Assembly (NCBI GenBank): GCA_964620915.1
Contig: CAZUKP010000008.1
Span: 1-64,000, forward strand
Length of the DNA: 64,000 bases
DNA from: Hyphomicrobium_A sp964620915
Lineage (GTDB): Bacteria > Pseudomonadota > Alphaproteobacteria > Rhizobiales > Hyphomicrobiaceae
Direction: 5' to 3'
In this document: piece after piece, positions 18,388 to 26,628 of the stretch
How positions within the stretch are numbered: position 1 is the stretch's first letter
Layout of the letters: the number at the start of each line of letters is the position of its first letter
Notes under the pieces: model-generated
Database searches by the model: none
Told to the model about the DNA's origin: nothing
The model's input: the letters and a program-made list of their open reading frames with translations, nothing else
Made by a program: the position numbers and the translations under genes

Positions 18388-19632
18388 TCAACTGGGGCGC
18401 CAACCGTACAACCAGTCATATCGCGCCATGAGCCGCTGAGGTGGGGCCATGCGGAGCACCAGATTTCGCGCTCGCGCAAGAGGTCCAGACAAATGATAAA
18501 TGCGACCGTTCTCGCGTGAGGCCCGTGCGACGCGGGCAGCGCGCTTGATCCTGCGCTGCTCATACCACTTGAGGGCTGCCGGAATGTCCTTGTGAAACCC
18601 AGCGATAGCGTCTGCGATCATGATCGCATCTTCCAGGGCAAGCACCCCCCCTTGAGCGAGAAAGGGTAGAACGGGGTGCGCAGCATCGCCGAGGAGTGCA
18701 ACAGGGCCACGAACCCAGTGGCGCGGGACAGGCAGCGTATGGAGCGCCCACCTCTTCCATGTGTGCACGGCCGACAGAAGATCGCTGAGCGATTGCGCGC
18801 AATGTGGTACGCGCCGCTGCACCCAGGCTGGGGGCACAGGCGCCCCCCAGTCATCATCATCATGCTCGTCGTCGACGATCACCACAATCGCCAGCGCCCG
18901 GCCCGCGGAAACCGGATAGTGGACCACGTGCGCGCCGGGAAAGAGCCAGACGCCTGTTTCGGGAGTGAAGTACTCAGGGGGAAGCTCTTCAAGTGACAGC
19001 ACGCTGCGTGCAGCGCTCTTGCCGGCAAACTGGGGCGGCTCAGATTGGAATTGTGAAGTCCTTGTTTGTGACCAGATTCCGTCGGCCGCAATCAACGCTT
19101 TACCCGTCCAGGAGTTGCCATCGCCGGAGGCCACTGCCACCAGGTGCCCATCGGTCGCGATCTCTTCCACGGAAAAACCCATAGAAAGCACGATAAGCGG
19201 GTCTGCTCGGACCGCCTGAGCGAGAGTGGTGTGCAAATCCTTTCTTTGCGCCACCCAGTAGGGGGCACCATGGCGCATCTCGATCCACCGGCCGAGCGGC
19301 AGTCGCGTTAGCTCATCGCCGCTTGCTCCCTCGCGCACGCAAATCGATTCAGGGACGCCGACGTACGGGTAGAGAGCGTCGGCAACCCCCAACTGTCTCA
19401 GGATGCGTGTGCCGTTTGGGCCTATTTGGATTCCGGCACCTTCCTCGTGGAAGGCCGGCCGCCGTTCGAGAATGTGGGTTGGAATGCCACGTTGCGCCAA
19501 AGCGAGTGCCGCCGCCAATCCTCCAATGCCCGCGCCAGCGATGAGGACGGGTTGGGGCTGGTCCCGATGTGCGCGCGACAAAGCGGCTTGGGCATTCTCG
19601 TTGGAGAGCGATGCGGGATTCGGCGCGATCAT
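18388..19632 (-). CDS. FAD-dependent aromatic-ring monooxygenase (salicylate hydroxylase-like)
   Basis: This 414-residue flavoprotein hydroxylase belongs to the PHBH/UbiH group. The FAD-binding Rossmann motif GAGIGGLAAALALAQRG is near residues 32-48. The DG motif ALIAADGIWSQTR is near 180-192, and the GD motif ALLGDAAHPVLPFLAQGG near 308-325. These are the three diagnostic motifs. NAD(P)H and O2 would be co-substrates; the aromatic or ubiquinone-like acceptor is unknown. It lies 27 nt behind a zf-CHCC gene on the same strand, and the two are likely one operon. Confidence 0.88.
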   Translation of the reverse strand: MIAPNPASLSNENAQAALSRAHRDQPQPVLIAGAGIGGLAAALALAQRGIPTHILERRPAFHEEGAGIQIGPNGTRILRQLGVADALYPYVGVPESICVREGASGDELTRLPLGRWIEMRHGAPYWVAQRKDLHTTLAQAVRADPLIVLSMGFSVEEIATDGHLVAVASGDGNSWTGKALIAADGIWSQTRTSQFQSEPPQFAGKSAARSVLSLEELPPEYFTPETGVWLFPGAHVVHYPVSAGRALAIVVIVDDEHDDDDWGAPVPPAWVQRRVPHCAQSLSDLLSAVHTWKRWALHTLPVPRHWVRGPVALLGDAAHPVLPFLAQGGVLALEDAIMIADAIAGFHKDIPAALKWYEQRRIKRAARVARASRENGRIYHLSGPLARARNLVLRMAPPQRLMARYDWLYGWRPS

Positions 19633-19659
19633 GTCACGGCGCCAGGGCCTCGCTCGGCC

Positions 19660-19911
19660 TCAGGCTCCCTCCTCGACGAGGCTCACAACGCAGTCCTTGG
19701 GATCCGTTTCGTCGGGAGCAAGGCGCGGATCGTGGATATAGAGAGTCGAGCAGTAAGGGCATAGGATCTGACCATCATCACCCATGTCGAGATAAACATG
19801 CGGATGATCGAAGGGCGGCCGCGCACCCATGCAGTTCAGTTCGGATACGCCCACGAAGATCTTCTCAACGCCATCGTCGTTTGCGAGGTGGGGGACGACG
19901 CTCAAGGACAT
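19660..19911 (-). CDS. zf-CHCC zinc-finger protein (NDUFS6-like)
   Basis: This 83-residue protein has the Cys-His-Cys-Cys zinc-binding set of the zf-CHCC family, related to the complex I accessory subunit NDUFS6. C27 is in ELNCMG, a histidine is in DHPHVYLDM, and the pair is CPYC (50-53). The remainder (TLYIHDPRL) is also typical. In alphaproteobacteria the family is linked to complex I assembly or stays uncharacterised; here it precedes an FAD monooxygenase gene. The start is divergent from the alpha/beta hydrolase gene at 20014, leaving about 100 bp for both promoters. Confidence 0.88.
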   Translation of the reverse strand: MSLSVVPHLANDDGVEKIFVGVSELNCMGARPPFDHPHVYLDMGDDGQILCPYCSTLYIHDPRLAPDETDPKDCVVSLVEEGA

Positions 19912-20013
19912 TTGGGTTCACCGTGCGGTTCGTTGGCGGTGCGAGGCCGAAACCATAGCCGCGCAAAATCCGAAATGATAGGGGTGGGTCGGGAACGCAA
20001 ACGGAGCTTCCAA

Positions 20014-20778
20014 GTGGCGATCAACATGCAGAAATTCGATTCGAGTGGCGTTGAACTCGCCTACTTCGACGAAGGCTGCGGGGATCCGGTGCTGCTGATC
20101 CATGGTTTCGCGTCCAATGTGGCGACGAATTGGATCGATACCGGGTGGGTTCAAAGTCTTAACGCGGCAGGACACCGCGTAATCGCGTACGACAATCGCG
20201 GGCACGGGCGAAGCCAAAAGCTCTATTCCATTGATGACTATGGTGCCCCCCTGATGGCGGAGGATGCCATGAGGTTGCTCGATCATCTGGGCATCGAACG
20301 GGCAGACATTGTCGGCTATTCGATGGGCGCGCGGATCGCGGCATTTCTTGCACTGGCACACCCCAATCGCGTGAGAAGCCTCGTCTTCGGGGGGCTTGGT
20401 CTGAACATGGTCCGTGGTGTCGCCGGTACCGGACCGGTAGCGCGGGCACTCGAGGCCGAAAGCATCGATGACGTGACGAACCCAACCGCGCGGACCTTCC
20501 GCGCTTTTGCTGAGCAGACCGGCAGTGACCTGAAGGCTCTGGCAGCGTGTATCCGTTCCGCGCGCGCGCCCATTACCCCTGAGGACGTGGGGCGGATTAC
20601 TTGCCCGGTGCTGGTTGCCGTGGGCGAAAGGGATGTGATTGGCGGTTCAGCCGAGGCGCTGGCGGGGCTTATCCCTGGAGCGTGCGCCTTCGTTATCGAG
20701 GCGCGCGACCACATGAAGGCGGTTGGAGACCGGACATTCAAAGAGGCTGTGGTGGCCTTCCTGGCTGAGCGGCCGTGA
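20014..20778 (+). CDS. Alpha/beta-hydrolase fold esterase-like protein
   Basis: This 254-residue protein has the canonical alpha/beta-hydrolase sequence. LLIHGFASN contains the oxyanion HG. YDNRGHGRS is followed by the nucleophile elbow GYSMGA (serine near residue 98). The acid is probably in VAVGERDVIGG and the histidine in EARDHMKAV. I prefer GTG 20014 because GGAG lies about 7 nt upstream. ATG 20026 would shorten it by four residues, and an upstream ATG at 19798 overlaps the divergent zinc-finger gene. The substrate is unknown. The 3' flank can form a long nested hairpin. Confidence 0.86.
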   Translation: MAINMQKFDSSGVELAYFDEGCGDPVLLIHGFASNVATNWIDTGWVQSLNAAGHRVIAYDNRGHGRSQKLYSIDDYGAPLMAEDAMRLLDHLGIERADIVGYSMGARIAAFLALAHPNRVRSLVFGGLGLNMVRGVAGTGPVARALEAESIDDVTNPTARTFRAFAEQTGSDLKALAACIRSARAPITPEDVGRITCPVLVAVGERDVIGGSAEALAGLIPGACAFVIEARDHMKAVGDRTFKEAVVAFLAERP

Positions 20779-21166
20779 CAATGGGCACGCTCCCAAAGAC
20801 AAGGCCCCGGTACGACCGCCTACTGATCCTCGAAAGACAAGACGCGAGGTTGTCACGAGATCAACGGCGGACCCTAACCGGGGCCAAGACGCAAGTTACA
20901 CAACGCAAGTACGCAACACTTACACACGATAGGAGCGCAGAGAACGCTCCCTGCCCAAGGTCCGACCCCTAGGCAAGTCTATGATTAACAACCTTATTGC
21001 TTCCGTTCTGTGAAATTTGCCGCCCTGCGTCGCGGCGTCTGTGGATAACCGAACAGCCAATTGCGGGCCCAGAGCCCAAAAATGGCCGGATTAGCAGGGC
21101 ATTTTGAGCATGGGAAAGATGGGATTCACGCGTCGTTAGGCTTAATAAGCGTAGATTTCCCGTCCC
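20779..21166. other. Intergenic region between the hydrolase and extensin-like genes
   Basis: This 388-bp stretch contains the nested hairpin listed separately, two copies of ACGCAAGT near 20888-20910, and one perfect DnaA-box-like nonamer TGTGGATAA at 21040-21048. A 63-codon frame starting at 20781 looks non-coding. The promoter of the downstream lipoprotein gene should lie in the AT-richer part around 20980-21010. Confidence 0.4.
20803..20885 (+). ncRNA. Candidate structured RNA element (nested hairpin) after the alpha/beta-hydrolase gene
   Basis: Four helices nest around one axis. GGCCCCGGT (20803-20811) pairs with ACCGGGGCC (20877-20885). CCGCC (20816-20820) pairs with GGCGG (20866-20870). 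TGAT (20824-20827) pairs with ATCA (20860-20863). CCTCG (20828-20832) pairs with CGAGG (20845-20849). The apical loop has 12 nt and there is one 10-nt side bulge. The element starts 25 nt after the stop codon and has no T tract after it. It could be a 3'-UTR structure, a small RNA, or part of the leader of the extensin gene. The strand is assumed. Confidence 0.4.
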
Positions 21167-21841
21167 ATGCCGACCTTTTGTACACGCGTCCTTTTGGGCA
21201 TGACCGCCCTCGCCCTAGTGTTGCCTGGCTGCAGCACTGGTACATCCTACTTTGTCGCCAAGGACGAGCCCTGGCGGGCCAAAGAAGAGCTGGCCTGCCT
21301 GGCGGCCGGTGCCGTACGCGTAAGCCCATTCATCAAAACTCGTTCCGCGCTCGGTGGCCCGAGTGCTTGCGGCGCCGAGCGTCCCTTCGTAATGGCCGCC
21401 GCAAACGGTGGCAGCGTGAGCTTGAAACCCCCAGCCATCCTGCGCTGTCCTATGATTCCCCAGGTCGACCGCTGGGTTAGCCAGACGATCGAACCCGCCG
21501 CGCGCCGTTACTTCCGCATGCCCGTTGTCGAAATCAAGGTTGCTGGTTCCTATTCGTGCCGGCCAATGAACAATAAGGTGGGGGGTAACCTGTCAGAGCA
21601 CGGTCACGCCAATGCCCTCGATGTCTCTGGCTTCGTTCTCGCCGACGGGCGGCGTATTACTGTGAAGAAGGGCTGGCGCGGCACAGCTGCAGAGCGCGGC
21701 TTCCTCAACGCTGTGCATGACGGGGCCTGTGCTACGTTCACAACCGTGCTCGGGCCCAACTATGATGCGAACCATCATGACCACTTTCACGTCGACCTTG
21801 CACGCCGCGGGCGCAACGGCCTGGGCCACACGTGCAAGTGA
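21167..21841 (+). CDS. Extensin-like C-terminal domain lipoprotein
   Basis: This 224-residue protein begins with a lipoprotein signal peptide ending in the lipobox LPGC (Cys about residue 22). The rest is the bacterial extensin-like (Extensin_C) domain. A Cys-rich start (EELACLAAGAV...SACGAERPF) leads to the C-terminal block LSEHGHANALDVSGF and GPNYDANHHDHFHVDLAR. Those histidines and aspartates recall the metal-binding layout of LAS/VanY-type D-Ala-D-Ala peptidases (inference). A role at the peptidoglycan is plausible but not established. It is oriented away from the DUF1488 pair. Confidence 0.87.
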   Translation: MPTFCTRVLLGMTALALVLPGCSTGTSYFVAKDEPWRAKEELACLAAGAVRVSPFIKTRSALGGPSACGAERPFVMAAANGGSVSLKPPAILRCPMIPQVDRWVSQTIEPAARRYFRMPVVEIKVAGSYSCRPMNNKVGGNLSEHGHANALDVSGFVLADGRRITVKKGWRGTAAERGFLNAVHDGACATFTTVLGPNYDANHHDHFHVDLARRGRNGLGHTCK

Positions 21842-21897
21842 TGGGACGGACGGTGCATGACCAGCTCGCTGGCAATCGGTCTCGATGCCCATACTCG

Positions 21898-22158
21898 TTA
21901 ATTGGGCAGCGATTGGCGATCGTCGTCCTCAGCGAGTTCCTCACGCGCCAAGTCGGCGACGAAAGCGTCTATCTCGCGGCTGGTCATCGAACGAACGTCA
22001 AACCATCGTTCGCCATGTGAAATAACGACGATGTCGGTGACGGCGGAATCGGAGGTGGCAATGATGTGTTCTGCGTCCGATTTCGATATTTCGTTCGCCT
22101 TATGATAGCGCATGGCGCAGGTCTGTCTGAGGTTTTGCTCTAGCTCGGATGCGGCCAC
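21898..22158 (-). CDS. Small conserved-looking protein coupled to DUF1488
   Basis: This 86-residue protein starts with GTG directly at the base after the DUF1488 stop codon, so it is probably translationally coupled. No family is recognised. It has a mixed helix/strand pattern with AEHIIATSDSAVTDIVVISHGERWFDVRSM and an acidic tail (AREELAEDDDRQSLPN). A downstream in-frame ATG would shorten it by 15 residues. Its function is unknown. Confidence 0.6.
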   Translation of the reverse strand: MAASELEQNLRQTCAMRYHKANEISKSDAEHIIATSDSAVTDIVVISHGERWFDVRSMTSREIDAFVADLAREELAEDDDRQSLPN

Positions 22159-22440
22159 TCAGTAGCCGCGTCCAGGTAAGTCTCTGCCCCTGATGTACAC
22201 GATCCCGTTGCCCTCGACGAAGCCCTTATCATATTTGTCGCTGGCGATCTGCTCGAACTGCGTACGATATTCGTCGAACCGCTCGATCTGAGCCTCGACT
22301 TGACCCGTCTGATCAATGTCTTCGAGCGCATGGCGCGATACAAAAACGCGTACGGTGAAGGTTCCACTGTCCATCGGAAAGAGCACGCCACCTCTGTCTT
22401 CCTCGAGTGTACCTGGCCTTGCGACAGACGTTAGCGGCAT
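22159..22440 (-). CDS. DUF1488 family protein
   Basis: This 93-residue protein is counted from ATG 22440, where ACGGAG stands 6 nt upstream. The pattern matches DUF1488. GGVLFPMDSGTFTVRVFVSRHALEDI is the early strand-helix part. FDEYRTQFEQIASDKYDKGFVEGNGIVYIRGRDL is the C-terminal half, with the family's 'hR..Ie.iA..kYd.g...dG.v.l...Dl' rhythm. The family has no known function. It forms a two-gene unit with the 86-residue gene immediately behind it. Confidence 0.75.
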   Translation of the reverse strand: MPLTSVARPGTLEEDRGGVLFPMDSGTFTVRVFVSRHALEDIDQTGQVEAQIERFDEYRTQFEQIASDKYDKGFVEGNGIVYIRGRDLPGRGY

Positions 22441-22721
22441 GAATGGCTCCGTTACTTTGTTGCGAACCTGTCGCAGTCTCTGAACTGTAATGTTAATGGG
22501 TGAGGCTAGCGACGGGATCAAGATCGGCCAGCCGATCCAACACTCTATCGGATAATGAATTAGACTTCTGCTGTTGAAGCGCACACATAGCAGGGTTCGC
22601 TGATAAGTCAGCAATAATTGCTCGACAAGTCATGAAACTGAGAGCAATCTCCTGTTATCACTGGCTTGTCTGTCCCAGGCGCCTGTGGCTGAGAGACAGG
22701 TTCGTGCTCCCGCCTGCAAAC

Positions 22722-23009
22722 ATGGGAAGTGCAATTTCTCAATTTTCGCACGCAGTCGACAGCTTCAACCGAGAAACGCTGGAACTGCTAGACCGCGCGT
22801 TCTCGGCTACGTGGCTGGAGCTACTGGCGAGAAGGAGTTCGGCGACCTTTCGAGAAAATGAACAAGCCACGCGAAAAGCGATGGTCAGATCCATTGCGGA
22901 TCTAGCCGCTACTGGCGTGCGTGAACTGGAAAGGCTAAAGCGACACGCGCTCCACGCTGCGGAAAACGCAACGCCTCCAGCGCGCACTATCGTGCATTTA
23001 CCTAGCTGA
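22722..23009 (+). CDS. Small helical hypothetical protein
   Basis: This is a 95-residue protein if started at ATG 22722; an in-frame ATG at 22632 would add 30 residues with poorer composition. It is almost entirely helical: FNRETLELLDRAFSATWLELLARRS, then NEQATRKAMVRSIADLAATGVRELERLKRHALHA. This style is common among short rhizobial hypothetical proteins. I see no ribosome site of note and no motif. It lies on the same strand as lpxD but 160 bp before it. Confidence 0.55.
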   Translation: MGSAISQFSHAVDSFNRETLELLDRAFSATWLELLARRSSATFRENEQATRKAMVRSIADLAATGVRELERLKRHALHAAENATPPARTIVHLPS

Positions 23010-23169
23010 GGGTGCACGAATTTCTGACTTCGTTGATGCGTTGAAAGATGACGATAACGCGCAACGATTGAACTTACGATGCAGCTCACGTGAGTAGCGT
23101 GCTGGTCCGGATCAAGCCAGTAACGTTTGCTCGCGTTCTTGCTTGGGCTGCCTGCGATCAGGGGTACGA

Positions 23170-24222
23170 ATGCAGCATCCTGGCTTCTTTGAAAGAGCGG
23201 GTCCGTTTCCGCTCAAACTTATTGCCGCCAAGCTCGGCGCAGAGCTTGGCGCCATTTCAGACACGATGCCAGACATCGAGGACGTCAAGCCGCTCGGCGA
23301 CGCCGGTCCTCAACACCTCGCATTCTTCGACAATCGCAAGTATCTGGACCAACTAGCGGTAACACGTGCGGGCGGATGCCTCGTCGCTCCGGCGTTTGCT
23401 CCTCGCGTTCCGACCAGCACTGCGGTTCTCAAGATCGATCGCCCCTATGGGGCGTTCGCCAACGCCTTGCGGCTCTTCTACGTCGATGCTCACCAGCCTA
23501 TGGCCGCGAGATATGCGGACGCAAGAGGTCTGAGCGGGTCGCTCGTCCATCCTACGGCGCGGATCGATGACGGCGTCGACATCGAGCCCGGCGCCGTGAT
23601 TGGCCGAGAGGCTCAGATTGGCCGCGGCACGACTGTCGCGGCGGGCGCGGTGGTGGGTTACCGCGTCTCGATTGGCCAGGACTGCTTTATCGGGCCAGGG
23701 GCAAGTGTAACGTATGCCATAATCGGCGATCGCGTCATTCTGCATGCGGGCGTGCGCATCGGTCAGGATGGTTTTGGGTTTGCAATGAGCGCTCAGGGCC
23801 ACCAAAAAGTCCCGCAAGTGGGGCGCGTCTTGATCGAATGCGACGTGGAAATTGGTGCGAACTCGACAGTCGATCGCGGTGCCCTGAGCGATACCATGAT
23901 CGGCGAAGGCACGAAGATCGACAATCTCGTACAGATCGGCCACAACGCGATCATCGGCCGCCATTGCGTTATTGTTGCCCAAACGGGAATCGCCGGCTCA
24001 GCGCAGCTCGGCGATTTCGTCGTGATGGGCGGCCACTCGGGCGTCGTTGGACACGTACGAATCGGGGATGGTGCGCAAATCGCAGGGATGGGGCACGTGA
24101 AGGATGATGTGCCAGCTGGTGCCGTCATGGGCGGCACACCCGCTCGCCCTTTCAATCAGTGGGCGCGCGAGGTGGCCGCTCTGAAACGTTTGACGACGCG
24201 AAAATCGAAGGGCGAGGCCTAA
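23170..24222 (+). CDS. lpxD: UDP-3-O-(3-hydroxyacyl)glucosamine N-acyltransferase LpxD
   Basis: This 350-residue protein catalyses the third step of lipid A synthesis, transferring a 3-hydroxyacyl chain from acyl-ACP to UDP-3-O-acylglucosamine. An N-terminal uridine-binding domain of about 100 residues contains QHLAFFDNRKY. It is followed by a left-handed beta-helix of hexapeptide repeats. The catalytic histidine region DNLVQIGHNAIIGRHCVIVAQTGIAGS and the late VMGGTPARPF are both present. I chose ATG 23170, with GGGGTA just upstream. It stands alone here rather than in the usual bamA-lpxD-fabZ-lpxA cluster, so it may be a second copy. Confidence 0.93.
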   Translation: MQHPGFFERAGPFPLKLIAAKLGAELGAISDTMPDIEDVKPLGDAGPQHLAFFDNRKYLDQLAVTRAGGCLVAPAFAPRVPTSTAVLKIDRPYGAFANALRLFYVDAHQPMAARYADARGLSGSLVHPTARIDDGVDIEPGAVIGREAQIGRGTTVAAGAVVGYRVSIGQDCFIGPGASVTYAIIGDRVILHAGVRIGQDGFGFAMSAQGHQKVPQVGRVLIECDVEIGANSTVDRGALSDTMIGEGTKIDNLVQIGHNAIIGRHCVIVAQTGIAGSAQLGDFVVMGGHSGVVGHVRIGDGAQIAGMGHVKDDVPAGAVMGGTPARPFNQWAREVAALKRLTTRKSKGEA

Positions 24223-24273
24223 ATCGACGGGCCGAACTCGCTCTCAAGATCGTATCGTTGACAGTACGCCAGC

Positions 24274-24486
24274 TTAGGTCAGTTCGATCTGGGCGGCCTT
24301 CTTGCCTCGGCCACGGGGATCATCCTCAAGCACGAAGCTGATCGTGTCGCCCTCGTTGAGCGCAGCGATGCCAGCAGCTTCCAAAGCGCTTGCATGAACG
24401 AATACGTCCTGGCCGCCGTCGGCAGGAGTAATGAAGCCAAAGCCTTTGGTGCTGTTGTAGAATTTCAAAGTACCGGTAATGCGCAT
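24274..24486 (-). CDS. Cold-shock protein (CspA family)
   Basis: This 70-residue single OB-fold cold-shock domain is counted from ATG 24486. The RNP1-like motif KGFGFIT and RNP2-like DVFVHASAL are intact. The sequence opens GTLKFYNSTKGFGFI in place of the commoner GTVKWFN. It should bind single-stranded RNA or DNA. The 243-bp space between it and the upstream gene is long enough for the extended 5' leader that cold-shock mRNAs often carry. It lies close to an RhlE-type helicase gene. Confidence 0.93.
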   Translation of the reverse strand: MRITGTLKFYNSTKGFGFITPADGGQDVFVHASALEAAGIAALNEGDTISFVLEDDPRGRGKKAAQIELT

Positions 24487-24577
24487 TAAAGTCAGGCCTT
24501 TTGCTAGGCGCGAAAACATCGGACCATGAAAAGGCCGCGCGCTCGACCTGACAGCTCAGCCATGAGGAAAGGCAAAC

Positions 24578-24592
24578 GGCCCGTAAAGGGCC
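24578..24592 (-). terminator. Small GC-rich hairpin ahead of the cold-shock gene
   Basis: On the reverse strand GGCCC, loop TTTAC, GGGCC form a perfect 5-bp stem about 90 nt upstream of the csp start and about 138 nt past the end of the preceding gene. A short, interrupted T-rich run follows. It may end the upstream transcript or be part of the csp leader. Confidence 0.3.
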
Positions 24593-24729
24593 ATTCGGCA
24601 AAACCGCAAACGCCGAGGGCACGCTCCATCGCGGGCGTACCGGCTGAGGGCTGTATGGCCCCCTTCTGCAGGGAAAGCAAGTTGCACCTAAATGGCGCAG
24701 AGTGTGTCGTCGAAGCGCGCCGATAGCTG

Positions 24730-24981
24730 CTAAGCGCCTGGTCGGCGTTCCAGCGGGTAGCCGTCGCTTTCGTAAAGTTTGCGAATTTCTGCCGCGCCAA
24801 ATCGTTGCTCGTTTGCTTCCAGTACGGTCCCAAACAGCAATTCGGGAGCTAGCTCCTCAATCGCGTAACGGAGCGCTTCTGCGCCAGAGTCGAACCTTCG
24901 ATAGGCAACCGGCCGCGCGCTTGCACCACGGCTGCGACACGCAAAGACCTCCGCTGGAGCCTCGTAGTCGAAGTCACTCAT
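24730..24981 (-). CDS. Small conserved rhizobial hypothetical protein
   Basis: This 83-residue protein is counted from ATG 24981 (MSDFDYEAPAEVF). I recognise the type: short alphaproteobacterial proteins of similar layout with 'YRRF..gaEAlryaiEEL' in the middle, here YRRFDSGAEALRYAIEELAPELL. An LE...RF...EI..LYES.GYPL ending follows, which looks like a small helical domain. The function is unknown. It is divergent from the helicase gene and on the strand of csp. Confidence 0.72.
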   Translation of the reverse strand: MSDFDYEAPAEVFACRSRGASARPVAYRRFDSGAEALRYAIEELAPELLFGTVLEANEQRFGAAEIRKLYESDGYPLERRPGA

Positions 24982-25295
24982 AACAAACATATGGGGTGCG
25001 CGAGAGCGGATTGCACCGACGGCCGCGCTATTATGTTCCTTGCTTTTCGCAGTGCACTATGAGATAAGCCCGCATCGCTCGGGCCAAACCTGAGCGAACA
25101 TCGGCGCTCCAGCCGCGTGAACTGGACTTGGGTTTGGGCCATTTGTTTCGATTGGGCCCCCACATTCGTCCTCCTGTTGAGCGCCTCTGAAATCCTCTCA
25201 CATGACAGCCCAGGACACGCGGGGCGTCCCACGGTCCAACCGCATTCGCTTGCGCGACCGACATTGTGTCGGCCGGGCCAAGCGCGCGGTTACAC
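24982..25295. other. Divergent region upstream of the RhlE-type helicase
   Basis: These 314 bp lie between two divergent genes. A perfect 6-bp hairpin CCGACA-TTG-TGTCGG is at 25258-25272, ending 23 nt before the helicase ATG. No clear Shine-Dalgarno sequence precedes that ATG, so the hairpin could affect translation initiation. No other feature is visible. Confidence 0.4.
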
Positions 25296-26627
25296 ATGAA
25301 AGAATTCCATTTGACGACCTTTTCTCAATTGGGGTTGAACCCCACACTACTCAAATCACTCAACGCCGAAGGCTACACGACGCCGACGCCAATTCAGGCA
25401 CAGGCCATCCCAAGTGTGCTCGCCGGTAAGGACCTTATGGGCATCGCCCAGACGGGCACGGGTAAGACCGCAGCATTCGCGCTGCCGATCCTGCATCGGC
25501 TCGCGTCCCAGAAGCGCAACGCACCGCGCCTGGGCGCGCGCGTTCTCGTGCTGTCGCCAACGCGCGAGCTTGCCACGCAGATTGCACAGAGCTTCAAGAC
25601 CTACGGACGGCAGACGGGACTGACGGTGGCGGCGATCTTTGGCGGCGTAGCGTATCGGCCGCAGGTCAAGGCCATGGAGCGCGGCGTCGACATTCTCGTT
25701 GCAACGCCTGGCCGGCTCATCGACCACATGCAGCAGCGCACCGTGGCGTTGTCGGGTACCGAAATCCTGGTTTTGGACGAAGCCGACCAGATGCTCGACA
25801 TGGGCTTCATTCGGCCCATTCGCCAGATCCTGTCGAAGATCCCTGCCAAGCGGCAGACCCTGTTTTTCTCGGCGACCATGCCGCGCGAGATCGGTGCGCT
25901 GGCTGCCGAGATGCTGCGCGACCCTGTGCGCGTTTCGGTTACACCGGCAGCGATGACCGCCGATCGGGTTCGACAAAGCGTCATTCTCGTGGACACGCGC
26001 ATGAAGCAGTCTCTTCTTGTCGAGCTGTTTGGCGATCCGAAGATGAGCCGTGCGTTGGTCTTCACGCGCACCAAACGCGGAGCCGACAAGGTTGCGCGAC
26101 AGTTGGAAGCCGCTGGCATCCGGGTTGCAGCGATTCACGGCAATAAGAGCCAGGGACAGCGCACTGCGGCCTTGCGAGCATTCCGAGCCGGCCACATCCG
26201 CGGGCTGGTGGCAACCGACATTGCAGCGCGTGGCATCGACATCGATGAGGTGACGCACGTCGTCAATTATGAGCTGCCGAACATTCCCGAGAGCTACGTC
26301 CATCGTATCGGCCGCACGGCGCGCGCTGGGGCGGAAGGCACAGCCATCTCGTTGTGCGGCAATGAAGAGCGCGCGTTTCTGCGTGATATCGAACGCCTCA
26401 CGCGTCAGACAATTCCGAGCGAGGACCGCCGCAGTGGAATGACGTACGATGAAAGCCCGGAGGCGGCCCCCGGAGGGTTTACCAATAGGCGCGCGCACCC
26501 AAAGCGGAACCAACCTGCGCGCAACGGAAAGCCGCGCAGCACTCATAAGCCGAATGCAAAACCCAAGCGCCATCGCGGTTCTGCAACTGCAGGTTCGGCA
26601 CGGAACGGCATCGGCGTGGGAGCATGA
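25296..26627 (+). CDS. rhlE: DEAD-box RNA helicase, RhlE type
   Basis: This 443-residue ATP-dependent RNA helicase shows all DEAD-box motifs in order. The Q motif is FSQLGLNPTLLKSLNAEGYTTPTPIQAQAIP, and motif I is AQTGTGKT. Motif Ia is PTRELATQI, motif II is DEAD (LVLDEADQMLDMGF), and motif III is SAT. ALVFTRTK follows, then motif V ATDIAARGIDID and motif VI HRIGRTARAG. The tail of about 70 residues is basic and disordered (KRNQPARNGKPRSTHKPN), as is usual for RhlE. It likely acts in ribosome or mRNA remodelling, possibly in the cold. A small membrane protein gene follows one base after its stop. Confidence 0.93.
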   Translation: MKEFHLTTFSQLGLNPTLLKSLNAEGYTTPTPIQAQAIPSVLAGKDLMGIAQTGTGKTAAFALPILHRLASQKRNAPRLGARVLVLSPTRELATQIAQSFKTYGRQTGLTVAAIFGGVAYRPQVKAMERGVDILVATPGRLIDHMQQRTVALSGTEILVLDEADQMLDMGFIRPIRQILSKIPAKRQTLFFSATMPREIGALAAEMLRDPVRVSVTPAAMTADRVRQSVILVDTRMKQSLLVELFGDPKMSRALVFTRTKRGADKVARQLEAAGIRVAAIHGNKSQGQRTAALRAFRAGHIRGLVATDIAARGIDIDEVTHVVNYELPNIPESYVHRIGRTARAGAEGTAISLCGNEERAFLRDIERLTRQTIPSEDRRSGMTYDESPEAAPGGFTNRRAHPKRNQPARNGKPRSTHKPNAKPKRHRGSATAGSARNGIGVGA

Positions 26628-26628
26628 C

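Noticed and set aside
20781..20972. 63-codon frame after the alpha/beta-hydrolase gene
   Set aside because: Composition is Arg/Thr-rich without pattern, no ribosome site, and it overlaps the nested hairpin, which explains the region better.
21040..21048. Perfect DnaA-box-like TGTGGATAA as sign of a replication origin
   Set aside because: Only one box, no cluster of boxes, no AT-rich unwinding region and no origin-type neighbour genes; one match is expected by chance in a window of this size.
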